Assembly: GCA_019247335.1 (NCBI GenBank)
Contig: JAFAPB010000047.1
Location: 1 to 16,907 of the forward strand
DNA from: Candidatus Kaiserbacteria bacterium
GTDB lineage: Bacteria > Patescibacteriota > Minisyncoccia > Phycocordibacterales > UBA2100
Length of the DNA stretch: 16,907 nt
Direction: 5' to 3'
Below, piece after piece: positions 1 through 6,707 of the stretch. The translations under genes and the position numbers were made by a program. The notes beneath the pieces are model-generated. The model ran no database searches and had not been told where the DNA came from. It saw nothing but the letters and a program-made list of their open reading frames with translations. How positions within the stretch are numbered: the first letter of the stretch is position 1; every line of letters starts with the position of its first letter.

Positions 1-1
1 G

Positions 2-1228
2 ACCGGCCTCATCAAGAACATGATCATCCAGGATATTCAGAATGGCGACGGGGTCGCGTTCATCGACCCGCACGGCAACGACATCGAGGACGTGCTCGCC
101 GCAGTCCCGCCCGAGCGTGCCAAGGACGTGATCTACTTCGATCCCGCATACACGCCGCGCCCGATGGGCCTCAACATGCTCGAATACGACCGCTCGAAGC
201 CCGAGATGAAGACATTCGTCGTCGATGAGGTCTACGGTATCTTTCGAAAACTCTATTCAGACGTGCCGGAAGCCTTCGGTCCGATGTTCGAGCAGTACTA
301 CCGCAACGCCGTGCAACTCGTCGTCGAGGATCCGGACTCAGGCTCGACCTTCGTCGAGATCCCGCGCGTCTTTGCCGATCAATCGTTCCGTAATCTGAAA
401 CTCTCGCACTGCCCGAACCCCATCATCGTGCAGTTCTGGCGCAAGATCGCCGAGCAAGCGCAGGGCGATCCCTCGCTGGAGAACGTCGCGCCCTACATCA
501 CGTCGAAATTCGACGTCTTCCTTGCCAACGACATCATGCGCCCGATCGTCGCTCAGGAAAAATCCGCTTTCAATTTCCGCGAGATCATCGACGGCAAGAA
601 AATCTTCCTCGCGAATCTCTCGAAGGGCCGCTTGGGCGACAGGAACACCGCGCTTCTCGGCCTCGTTTTGGTATCGAAATTCCTGCAGGCGGCATTCTCG
701 CGCGTGGACTCGCGCGGCGATCTGCCGGTCTTCTATCTCTATATCGACGAATTCCAGAACTTCGCGACGCCGTCGATCGCGACCATTCTTTCAGAGGCGC
801 GTAAATACAAGCTCTCGCTCTGCGTCGCGCACCAATTCATTGCGCAGCTCGAGGAAGATATTCGTGATGCGGTGATCGGCAACGTCGGCACCAAAATATC
901 GATGCGTATCGGTACGACCGATGCGGAATTCTTGGAAAAGCAGTTCGCGCCCGTCTTTACCGCGCAGGATCTCGAGAATCTGCCCAATCGTACCGGCGTT
1001 GCGTCGCTGCTTGTCAACGGCGTACCGGCGCGCCCGTTCACGATCGAGACGGTTAACCTGCCGAAATTCGATTACTCGCGCATCGATCCTCTGAAGCAGC
1101 TTTCGTATGAGACATTCGGCCGGCCGCGCGAGGAGATCGAGGCGGAGATCCGCCGCAAATTCGGGCAGGCGGAGGAGCGAAAGCCGCTCGATTACTCCGG
1201 TCTCGACCCCGCGTCCATATTCCAATAA
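2..1228 (+). CDS. VirD4/TraD-like type IV secretion coupling ATPase (5' truncated by window edge)
   Basis: This is the C-terminal part of a P-loop DNA-transfer ATPase of the VirD4/TraD/TraM-recognition type. The reading frame is open to the left edge, so the ATG at position 20 is probably internal. The first visible codons (TGLIKN) look like the residues just after a Walker A lysine, so the P-loop itself lies outside the window. Counting from the Met at 20, 'FIDPHGND' is at residues 14-21. The Walker B motif 'YLYIDEFQNF' is at 239-248, with acidic D243 and E244. 'VAHQF' at 269-273 looks like the sensor region after Walker B. These enzymes normally form membrane-associated hexamers that pump DNA or protein substrates. 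In CPR-like genomes such genes are often chromosomal and may serve DNA uptake or pili; that role is inference. A stop is followed 39 nt later by genes for surface proteins. The family call is firm, the substrate unknown. Confidence 0.85.
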   Translation, partial: TGLIKNMIIQDIQNGDGVAFIDPHGNDIEDVLAAVPPERAKDVIYFDPAYTPRPMGLNMLEYDRSKPEMKTFVVDEVYGIFRKLYSDVPEAFGPMFEQYYRNAVQLVVEDPDSGSTFVEIPRVFADQSFRNLKLSHCPNPIIVQFWRKIAEQAQGDPSLENVAPYITSKFDVFLANDIMRPIVAQEKSAFNFREIIDGKKIFLANLSKGRLGDRNTALLGLVLVSKFLQAAFSRVDSRGDLPVFYLYIDEFQNFATPSIATILSEARKYKLSLCVAHQFIAQLEEDIRDAVIGNVGTKISMRIGTTDAEFLEKQFAPVFTAQDLENLPNRTGVASLLVNGVPARPFTIETVNLPKFDYSRIDPLKQLSYETFGRPREEIEAEIRRKFGQAEERKPLDYSGLDPASIFQ

Positions 1229-1234
1229 GAGTTA

Positions 1235-1248
1235 GCGGCGAACGCCGC
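1235..1248. other. Small GC hairpin between ATPase gene and surface-protein gene
   Basis: GCGGC and GCCGC form a 5-bp inverted repeat around a GAAC loop just after the ATPase stop. No T-run follows, so it is at best a weak terminator. It also sits directly upstream of the -10-like box of the next gene. Confidence 0.3.
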
Positions 1249-1252
1249 CGCG

Positions 1253-1261
1253 TGCTACCGT
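1253..1261 (+). promoter_or_regulatory. Extended -10-like box (TGC TACCGT), 6 nt before ATG
   Basis: A TG-N-TACCGT element ends 6 nt before the ATG at 1268. No Shine-Dalgarno sequence is present. The geometry matches several other genes in this window and would place transcription start at or near the A of ATG (leaderless mRNA). The hexamer is imperfect, so this is a pattern-based call. Confidence 0.4.
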
Positions 1262-1267
1262 TTCTTC

Positions 1268-3316
1268 ATGCAGGAGCGGGGTCTGATCGCAAACGCGGTC
1301 CTTATAGGCATGCTTGTCGCGATCGTGGTCGCGGTCGGCGCATACATTGCTTTTGGCCGCTCGCCGGTCACGGCACCTACGTCAACTGATATCGCTGATA
1401 CCCAGACGCCGCAGGGGGTCGTCTCACAGGTGATCAACGGCTGGCCGGTCAAGGATCAAACGCAGCCGACCGCGCCCGCGCAGGGGAGCGGCCCGGTCGC
1501 CGGCATGAGCAAATACACCGACATCGATTTCGGGTTCTCCTTTTGGTATCCGAGTGCATGGAAACTTGAAGAGCAGCCGAATACTAATTTTTCTACCGCA
1601 TACCCGGGCGGGACTGTAAAAAAGCGCTTAGTTCTCCGCTCAACAATCGACGCGGATCACTCTATAACCATTGAGGAATATTCGTCGCCGACTGCCTCGA
1701 TACGCTTGAACGCCGATTCGGGATGTCCCGGCGGAATCTGTGATCCTACGTTGAATTACTTTTTCGATGCGTCGGCGCATACCTGGATGATGGCGTACCC
1801 GAACGGATTCGCGTCGGAGAGGGGAGATATGACGATTTCTCCCGGCACTACAAAGCCCGCCGATGTTAGGCGCAATACCATGGGCGGGCTGCACATATTC
1901 AACGGCGGCTTCCGCAACAGTGTATCCGTAGTTCCTCTGAGCGCGCATAACTTTGTCATAGTGAGCGATGAGCCTTGGAATGTCGGAACAACATTCAAGA
2001 CGTTTCTCATCAACACTATCGTCGCGCTCGATCCGGATGTAGCGACCCCAATTTCCGACGCTGAACAGCGCGCCGTGATTCAATCCGAAGCGAATGCGTA
2101 TGGCGTGAAAAATACGAGCACGGCGACGAAGACATATACGAATGACACCTATGGTTTCTCGTTCCAGTATCCGGACGGGGTTCAATTCGACACGACGGCG
2201 ACGAATTGGTCAGACCTTAGCGGACTCTCGGCAGAGCATATCCTCACGCTCAAGACGAACGGCCCTGTCACGATTTCCATCAGTGCGAGCGCCGACCCGG
2301 GCGATGTCGGTCGCTGCATGGTCGTGCCGCAGGCCTCGGAAGAATCGGTCAGCAAAGCCGGCAACGTCACTATCAACGGCCTCTCATTCCTGAAGTATTC
2401 GATAGGAGATGCAGCGATGGGACATTATACGAACCAGGACGTGTATGACATTTTGCACAACAACCGTTGCTATCGACTCATCATGCAGACCGAGTCGACT
2501 CGAACAGAGAGCGACGCCGAGGCGCAGGCGCAGCAGTCCTCCATTGCGACCGCAAAGGCGCTTCTCCAACCGGTCCTTGATACGTTCCGCTTCACGAGCG
2601 ACACCTCTTCCGCGCAGCCGCCTACTTGCACGCTCTCGAGCGACAACGTGCTCTATAAGCTCGGCGACGTAATAACGCTTACTTGGAAGTCGCAAGGCGC
2701 GACACGCGCGCTCTGGAACCAAAATGCCGATGAGGGGCAGGGGACGCGTTCGGTGATTATTCCGCCCGAAGGCACGCCAGGTATTTCCGGCACGGCGCAG
2801 ACGATAGCGAACATCGAGGGCTATCAGCCCATCAAACTGCAAGTCGTCGGTCCCGGCGGATTCGGCACCTGTTCGACGAACGTATCAGTGAGTCACTCGG
2901 ATGCGAAACCTTCTATCACTGTCGACAGTATCCGATTCACCCCGGACGGCGGACGGTATAGCAACGACCGGAATGTCAGCGTCACGCTCTCCGGCACGGC
3001 GACGAACGGCGGTCTCTTTAATAACGAAGTCAATCTTGTACTTTTCGACCCGACCTATCAGGGCCCTTATGACGAGGCGAGCATCTATCGTATCGCGTTC
3101 GATTATGGGCGCGATTCGCAATTCTACTCGGGCGGTTCGCAGCCGGGCGTACGGGAAGATAGCCTGCCGTTCAAGCGCTGGAGCGTCGAGACATTTGTGC
3201 CGCGCGGTGTCTCAAGCGTGCGCGTACTCGCGTATTATCCGTATTACAGCGCGGGTGCTCCGACATCATCGAATGCTCAACCAATCGTTAACAAAGTATT
3301 AACAATTACCCAATAA
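1268..3316 (+). CDS. Membrane-anchored surface protein with two YGFSFxYP modules and an Ig-like domain
   Basis: This 682-residue protein carries an uncleaved-looking N-terminal membrane segment (residues 6-30), so most of it should be extracytoplasmic. A low-complexity linker (31-80) follows. Two modules open with similar motifs: 'FGFSFWYPSAW' at 88-98 and 'YGFSFQYPDGV' at 295-305. The motif resembles PsbP-like/extracellular modules of Gram-positive and CPR proteins. An Ig-like domain spans about 453-541, bounded by C454 and C535, which could form a disulfide. A final beta-rich region (about 549-682) has no recognised family. The Ig-like domain resembles one in the next gene, which starts 3 nt after this stop, so the two are probably co-transcribed and act together at the cell surface. 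The ATG is the only plausible start after the upstream in-frame stop. Function is unknown; adhesion or a surface appendage partner is inference. Confidence 0.85.
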   Translation: MQERGLIANAVLIGMLVAIVVAVGAYIAFGRSPVTAPTSTDIADTQTPQGVVSQVINGWPVKDQTQPTAPAQGSGPVAGMSKYTDIDFGFSFWYPSAWKLEEQPNTNFSTAYPGGTVKKRLVLRSTIDADHSITIEEYSSPTASIRLNADSGCPGGICDPTLNYFFDASAHTWMMAYPNGFASERGDMTISPGTTKPADVRRNTMGGLHIFNGGFRNSVSVVPLSAHNFVIVSDEPWNVGTTFKTFLINTIVALDPDVATPISDAEQRAVIQSEANAYGVKNTSTATKTYTNDTYGFSFQYPDGVQFDTTATNWSDLSGLSAEHILTLKTNGPVTISISASADPGDVGRCMVVPQASEESVSKAGNVTINGLSFLKYSIGDAAMGHYTNQDVYDILHNNRCYRLIMQTESTRTESDAEAQAQQSSIATAKALLQPVLDTFRFTSDTSSAQPPTCTLSSDNVLYKLGDVITLTWKSQGATRALWNQNADEGQGTRSVIIPPEGTPGISGTAQTIANIEGYQPIKLQVVGPGGFGTCSTNVSVSHSDAKPSITVDSIRFTPDGGRYSNDRNVSVTLSGTATNGGLFNNEVNLVLFDPTYQGPYDEASIYRIAFDYGRDSQFYSGGSQPGVREDSLPFKRWSVETFVPRGVSSVRVLAYYPYYSAGAPTSSNAQPIVNKVLTITQ

Positions 3317-3319
3317 TCT

Positions 3320-5002
3320 ATGCCATCAAACGCATCCGTCGTCGCGCTTCTGCAAACCGCGCTCATGCTCCTCGCGCTCGCGCAGTCGAGCCCTAATGCT
3401 TCTCCTGATCTTCGCGCCAATGCGATCCAGGTCGCACAGCAGGCGATATCGGTCGCGACCGCCGCGCTCGGCCAGTCGAATCCGGCCCAAACGAATCCGT
3501 CGTTCAATACCAATACTGCGGCGACCTCAACTATCGTCATCAATGGCTCCGCACTAACTACGACTGTCGACGGCACGAGTCGCAACGGCCCGTGGATCAT
3601 CGTCGGCATCAATCCGGTGCCTACGATCGCGAATCAGGACTTCTACCTCACATGGAAAGCCTCTAATTCCACCTACTGCACGATGAACAAGAACGGCACC
3701 TCGGAGAGCATCCCGCTTCTTGGCAGCCGCACGTATCAGCTCTCCGACACGACGAAGTTCGAATTTATCTGCAGCGACGGGGTGACCACTATGATCCCGA
3801 AATCAGTAACGATCTATCCGCAAGCGCCATCCGCGCCCGTGCAACCATCGGGCGCAGCGAGCGTCTCCGTGACAAAAATAGACGGCCAGCAAATCTGGAT
3901 CTCTTATGCGAATCTGCCGGCACATGCCTACATTACGACGCTTTGGAAGAATGAGAACGGTCAATGGGAAGGAGGATCTCAGGCGCAAGTCCCGGGCGGC
4001 GGGACGGGCACGACCGTGATACAGGAGGATCAGAATGCACCGAGCGGTCAATACATCGCGCGGGCGCAGACGACGAACGATATGTATTGGCGCGTGGATA
4101 GCGATCCGTTCGTTTACGGAGGCATAACGACCGCCCTCAACTGTACGATCACGGCGTCGCCCTCGACGATTGTGAGCGGACAGACGGTTTCACTCCGCTG
4201 GAGCAGTCTCGGCGCATCCCATGCCTCATGGAAACAAGACGCTTCAGCCAATCTGCTCGGCCTTCCGTACGGAAACATCGCGGCAGACGGCTACCAAACC
4301 TTTACGGTGAGCGGCAAGAGCGGCACGCTCTATCCTGTCCTGATTGTGTCTCGTGACGATGGACTCTCCGGTACCTGCAACACAGCGATCAACGTCACGG
4401 CACCGGCGAGCCAACCGTCGGGCACGTTCGACGTGACCAACATGCAGTATTTCATGTCGTCACCGCTGATTACGGGAAGCGCGAGCAATGTGTCGAGCAT
4501 TACGGTCGCCGTAAAGGGAGGGAACTCCGCAAGCTCGAATGTGGTCAACGGCCGCTGGCAGGCTTACGTATCGCAGCTCTATCCTGGTACGTATCCGGTA
4601 GAATTGCTTGATAACGATTACGGCCCCAATTACAACAAGGTACTCGCAAGCGCGACGATCACGATCGGCGTCCAGCAGGCGTCGACGAATCCGAACGGCC
4701 TGCCGCAATGTCCCGCGAACGCGGCGTCGCAGCGCGGCCAGAGCGGGACCTTTGACTGTTTCTGCCCGCCCGGCTTCTCGATCAAAACGATCTGGGGCGG
4801 TCCTTGGTACTATGCGGATCTCTCTGACATCTGTACCGCCGGTATGCAGAGCGGACAAATGAATAATACATACGGTGGCGAAGTGGATTACCAGCTCGCG
4901 CCCGGGCAATCCGTGTACGGCGCGTGGACGTCGAACGGCATCACATCGGTCTCCAACGGCGCATGGCCGGGCAGCTTCCAGATCGTAGGTCCGAAAGGCT
5001 GA
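3320..5002 (+). CDS. Secreted/surface Ig-like protein with C-terminal LCCL-like domain
   Basis: This is a 560-residue protein. The N-terminus (1-50) is an alanine- and leucine-rich helical segment without the usual basic start of a signal peptide. Next come a Ser/Thr/Asn-rich linker and an Ig-like unit at about 92-167 (possible C120-C151 pair). A beta unit follows at 181-267. Another Ig-like unit, at 275-360 (C275 and C353), is clearly related to residues 453-541 of the upstream protein. A further beta unit occupies 364-452. The C-terminal 464-556 resembles an LCCL domain: four cysteines (464, 480, 482, 505), 'SDIC' followed by 'AGMQSG', a 'YGGEV' turn, and an 'NGITS' to 'WPGSF' ending. LCCL domains are extracellular and often linked to binding of lipids or surface ligands. 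The gene lies 3 nt after the upstream stop, so the two form one unit. The export route is uncertain. Confidence 0.85.
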   Translation: MPSNASVVALLQTALMLLALAQSSPNASPDLRANAIQVAQQAISVATAALGQSNPAQTNPSFNTNTAATSTIVINGSALTTTVDGTSRNGPWIIVGINPVPTIANQDFYLTWKASNSTYCTMNKNGTSESIPLLGSRTYQLSDTTKFEFICSDGVTTMIPKSVTIYPQAPSAPVQPSGAASVSVTKIDGQQIWISYANLPAHAYITTLWKNENGQWEGGSQAQVPGGGTGTTVIQEDQNAPSGQYIARAQTTNDMYWRVDSDPFVYGGITTALNCTITASPSTIVSGQTVSLRWSSLGASHASWKQDASANLLGLPYGNIAADGYQTFTVSGKSGTLYPVLIVSRDDGLSGTCNTAINVTAPASQPSGTFDVTNMQYFMSSPLITGSASNVSSITVAVKGGNSASSNVVNGRWQAYVSQLYPGTYPVELLDNDYGPNYNKVLASATITIGVQQASTNPNGLPQCPANAASQRGQSGTFDCFCPPGFSIKTIWGGPWYYADLSDICTAGMQSGQMNNTYGGEVDYQLAPGQSVYGAWTSNGITSVSNGAWPGSFQIVGPKG

Positions 5003-5018
5003 TTCTCCGGCGGATTCG

Positions 5019-5027
5019 TGATACAGT
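5019..5027 (+). promoter_or_regulatory. Extended -10 (TGA TACAGT), 7 nt before ndk ATG
   Basis: TG-A-TACAGT ends 7 nt before the ATG at 5035, in the 32-nt gap after the upstream stop. No Shine-Dalgarno sequence follows. This supports a separate, leaderless-type transcript for ndk. Confidence 0.5.
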
Positions 5028-5034
5028 AGCGCGC

Positions 5035-5640
5035 ATGAAACATCCCAAAGAAGAGCGAACGCTCGTCATCATCAAGCCCGACGCTATCCAGCGGGCGCTT
5101 ATCGGAGAAATCGTGCTGCGCTACGAGCGCATCGGTCTCAAGCTCGTCGGCCTCAAAATGATGGTCCCGACGGAAGAGCATATCGAGCAGCACTACACGC
5201 TCGATCCCAACTGGCGCCGCGTGACCGGTGAGAAGACGATCAAATCGTACAAAGATCGTGGTCTCACGCCGCCCTCGGAAGATCCGCTTGAGATCACCGC
5301 GAAGATCCTCAAGAATCTGAAGAAGTACATGACCTCGGGACCCGTGATCTGCATGGTGTGGGAAGGCGCGCATGCGGTAGAGCTCGTCCGCAAGATCACC
5401 GGCGGCACGGAGCCCCGCGGCGCCGCTGTCGGCACGATCCGCGGCGATTTCGTTATCGACTCGTACGTTATGTCCGATGCCGACGATCGCGCGGTGCGCA
5501 ATTTGATCCACGCGTCCGGCTCCGTCGACGAGGCCAATATGGAGATCCCGCACTGGTTCGAGAAAGGAGAGATCATCGACTACAAGGTTTCGCACGAAGA
5601 CATCCTCTACGAGAAGGAGCTCCAGGGTATCCTCTCGTAA
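5035..5640 (+). CDS. ndk: Nucleoside diphosphate kinase
   Basis: NDK transfers the gamma phosphate from ATP to NDPs through a phospho-histidine and so balances NTP and dNTP pools in the cytoplasm. The N-terminus 'RTLVIIKPDAIQR' (8-20) is the classic NDK opening. 'EGAHAVELVRKITGGTEP' (110-127) and 'GTIRGDF' (133-139) are conserved. The catalytic histidine is H159 in 'RNLIHASGS'. The protein is 201 residues, against about 140-155 for typical bacterial NDKs. The extra length lies mostly around 52-100, between the two conserved halves, plus an extended C-terminus. The start at 5035 is chosen because it opens directly on the conserved motif and sits 7 nt after a -10-like box. A longer in-frame start at 4924 would overlap the previous gene. 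Only 4 nt separate it from the next small gene. Confidence 0.95.
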   Translation: MKHPKEERTLVIIKPDAIQRALIGEIVLRYERIGLKLVGLKMMVPTEEHIEQHYTLDPNWRRVTGEKTIKSYKDRGLTPPSEDPLEITAKILKNLKKYMTSGPVICMVWEGAHAVELVRKITGGTEPRGAAVGTIRGDFVIDSYVMSDADDRAVRNLIHASGSVDEANMEIPHWFEKGEIIDYKVSHEDILYEKELQGILS

Positions 5641-5644
5641 ATGC

Positions 5645-5950
5645 ATGGAGTACCTGCACCAGTCGCACTACGGACATGCAGGCGGCTTGCATACCGCGCG
5701 GCCTATCATGGCGATGGACAAGGGGCATATCTACGACATGAAGAACGGCCGGCCGGACCTGACGAAACCGATCTATCGCGTCGCGGATTCGAAGGTCTAT
5801 GCGACCGAGCATCATCCGGATGGCGCCTCGCCGCACGCGCTTTTCGAGATACGAGGCGATAAAGTGCACACCACGGAATTCCATCCTGCGCACAGTCCCG
5901 CGACGCACGTGTATGAAGTGCGCGGCGGGCTCGAAGCACGCTCATCGTGA
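5645..5950 (+). CDS. Small His-rich tandem-repeat protein, unknown function
   Basis: This 101-residue protein begins 4 nt after the ndk stop and is probably co-transcribed with it. The N-terminal half carries 'HQSHYGHAGGLH'. The second half holds about two copies of a roughly 24-residue unit. The first runs from 'YRVADSKVYATEHHPDG', the second from 'FEIRGDKVHTTEFHPAH', and 'YEVRG' at the end starts a third. Each unit alternates hydrophobic and polar residues (beta-strand-like) and ends in an HP turn. The many histidines could bind metal, but no metal-site family is recognised. There is no signal peptide or membrane segment. A 73-residue reading in another frame from 5641 is less convincing because it lacks the repeat pattern. 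Function is unknown. Confidence 0.7.
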   Translation: MEYLHQSHYGHAGGLHTARPIMAMDKGHIYDMKNGRPDLTKPIYRVADSKVYATEHHPDGASPHALFEIRGDKVHTTEFHPAHSPATHVYEVRGGLEARSS

Positions 5951-5970
5951 GTCGCGCGTGAAGCGCAATC

Positions 5971-5997
5971 TTGTTTTTTGTCGCAGGAGAGTATACT
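5971..5997 (+). promoter_or_regulatory. Promoter for the structured RNA (TTGTTT ... TATACT)
   Basis: TATACT at 5992-5997 is a near-consensus -10. TTGTTT at 5971-5976 would be the -35 with a 15-nt spacer; TCTTGT at 5969-5974 would give 17. Transcription start is predicted near 6004, just before the first stem of the RNA. No ORF of note follows. Confidence 0.6.
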
Positions 5998-6003
5998 TAT
6001 TTT

Positions 6004-6180
6004 CAGCGGCCGGTACTAAAACCTGCTTGGTGAAGTACAGGGTAGCCTCATATCGCGCCCGCCAATGAGAACTCTTCGCGAGATTTCAGCGGCTGGAGTT
6101 GCTGCGGGCTCCCACCTGGATCCAAAGTCCAGGCGCCGTACCAGCCGCATAAAAAAGTCCTTCTTCGGAAGGACTTTTTT
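6004..6180 (+). ncRNA. Candidate stand-alone structured RNA of about 175 nt, family not identified
   Basis: The stretch lies between a good promoter (-10 at 5992-5997) and an intrinsic terminator (6151-6180). Positions 6006-6016 can pair with 6138-6148 (10 of 11 pairs, one C-A mismatch), closing the whole RNA. Inside are several hairpins: 6022-6028 with 6033-6041; CUCAU 6047-6051 with AUGAG 6065-6069; GCGGC 6089-6093 with GCUGC 6101-6105; and CCUGGA 6115-6120 with UCCAGG 6128-6133. A competing fold exists: 6089-6096 pairs perfectly (8 bp) with 6141-6148, the same 3' strand used by the closing stem. The length is like 6S RNA, but the branched fold is not a clear 6S rod. No SRP, tmRNA or RNase P signature was seen. 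The identity is open. The call rests on promoter, terminator and pairing. Confidence 0.55.
6151..6180. terminator. Bidirectional intrinsic terminator with TTCG loop
   Basis: GTCCTTC (6157-6163) and GAAGGAC (6168-6174) form a 7-bp stem around a TTCG tetraloop. A6 precedes it and T6 follows it, so it should work on both strands. It ends the candidate RNA. Confidence 0.9.
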
Positions 6181-6182
6181 AT

Positions 6183-6280
6183 TTGAGAACCCACGGTTCT
6201 CAACGCTCGCTCTGCTCGCTGCTCTCCTCCACGAGGAACCGACGCGGTTCCCCGAACCCCTCCGCGCGTTCGCTTCGCGC
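6183..6280. repeat. Run of three short GC-rich inverted repeats between two terminators
   Basis: Three hairpins follow one another. TTGAGAACC/GGTTCTCAA (6183-6191 with 6195-6203) has 9 bp and a 3-nt loop. GGAACC/GGTTCC (6235-6240 with 6246-6251) has 6 bp. GCGCG/CGCGC (6264-6268 with 6276-6280) has 5 bp. No convincing ORF lies here. The block could be part of a dispersed intergenic repeat, an RNA processing signal or a decayed element; the sequence alone does not decide. Confidence 0.45.
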
Positions 6281-6284
6281 ACGT

Positions 6285-6319
6285 ATCAAAATGACCCGCC
6301 GTATGGCGGATTTTTTGAT
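6285..6319. terminator. Second bidirectional intrinsic terminator
   Basis: CCGCC (6296-6300) and GGCGG (6305-6309) pair around GTAT. The outer ATCAAAA (6285-6291) pairs with TTTTGAT (6313-6319), so a T-run follows the stem on each strand. It insulates the VanZ-like gene from upstream transcription. Confidence 0.8.
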
Positions 6320-6320
6320 G

Positions 6321-6326
6321 TAGGAT
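6321..6326 (+). promoter_or_regulatory. -10-like box TAGGAT, 6 nt before ATG
   Basis: TAGGAT lies immediately after the terminator and ends 6 nt before the ATG at 6333. This is the same leaderless-type spacing seen for other genes here. Confidence 0.45.
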
Positions 6327-6332
6327 ACCCAG

Positions 6333-6707
6333 ATGGCAGTGCGAGTCTTTCTTCTCGGCATCGTCGCGTTCGCTTTGATGAGTGCATTCGAATACTACGG
6401 ACTTGTGAAGGATCTGTTTCTCACCAATTGGTGGATTGATCTCCCCATACACTTCTTCGGCGGCGTCTGGGCCGCCGCGATCGCTGCTTGGTTTATCCTC
6501 ATGAGCAGGCAGAGACCGGATATGGTGCGCTGCATCGTCTTCGTGGCGCTCTGCGGGATTGCGATCGAAGTATTGGAGTTCTTCAGCGGCATGCGCGGTT
6601 CGTATTTTCCATACCCGATCGACACCGTGAAGGATGTCATTGTTGATTTGATCGGCGGCTACGCGGGCTTCGCGCTCATGCGGCACTTTTTGCTATGGCA
6701 GAAATAA
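6333..6707 (+). CDS. VanZ-like/DUF2238-like small integral membrane protein
   Basis: This 124-residue protein has about four hydrophobic helices (roughly 3-20, 40-57, 66-84 and 101-120). Conserved-looking polar residues sit within or next to the helices: 'DLPIHFFGG' (36-44, with H40), 'IEVLEFF' (78-84, with E79 and E82) and 'DTVKDVIVDLIGG' (97-109, with D97, D101 and D105). This H / E / D-rich layout is typical of the VanZ-like and DUF2238 (YjdF) membrane families, whose biochemical roles are poorly known; some affect glycopeptide resistance or the envelope. The 3' end overlaps the start of the downstream nuclease gene by 13 nt, which suggests translational coupling. The start follows a -10-like box by 6 nt. 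The fold family is likely; a specific function cannot be given. Confidence 0.75.
   Translation: MAVRVFLLGIVAFALMSAFEYYGLVKDLFLTNWWIDLPIHFFGGVWAAAIAAWFILMSRQRPDMVRCIVFVALCGIAIEVLEFFSGMRGSYFPYPIDTVKDVIVDLIGGYAGFALMRHFLLWQK

Noticed and set aside
4924..5034. Longer start for ndk
   Set aside because: It would overlap the end of the Ig/LCCL gene by 79 nt and precede the conserved NDK opening; a -10 box lies just before 5035.
4888..5646. 252-aa minus-strand ORF opposite ndk
   Set aside because: Shadow of ndk in a GC-rich region; NDK is certain on the plus strand.
6086..6150. Minus strand looks like part of a tRNA-Gln (anticodon-arm-like CCTGGA/TCCAGG with loop CTTTGGA and a GCTGGTA D-loop-like stretch)
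   Set aside because: There is no TTCGANT T-loop, no proper acceptor stem of 7 bp with CCA position, and the length does not fit a tRNA fold.
6048..6686. 212-aa minus-strand ORF across the RNA region and the VanZ-like gene
   Set aside because: It runs through the terminator and RNA stems and antisense to a clear membrane-protein gene; the product has no recognisable domain.
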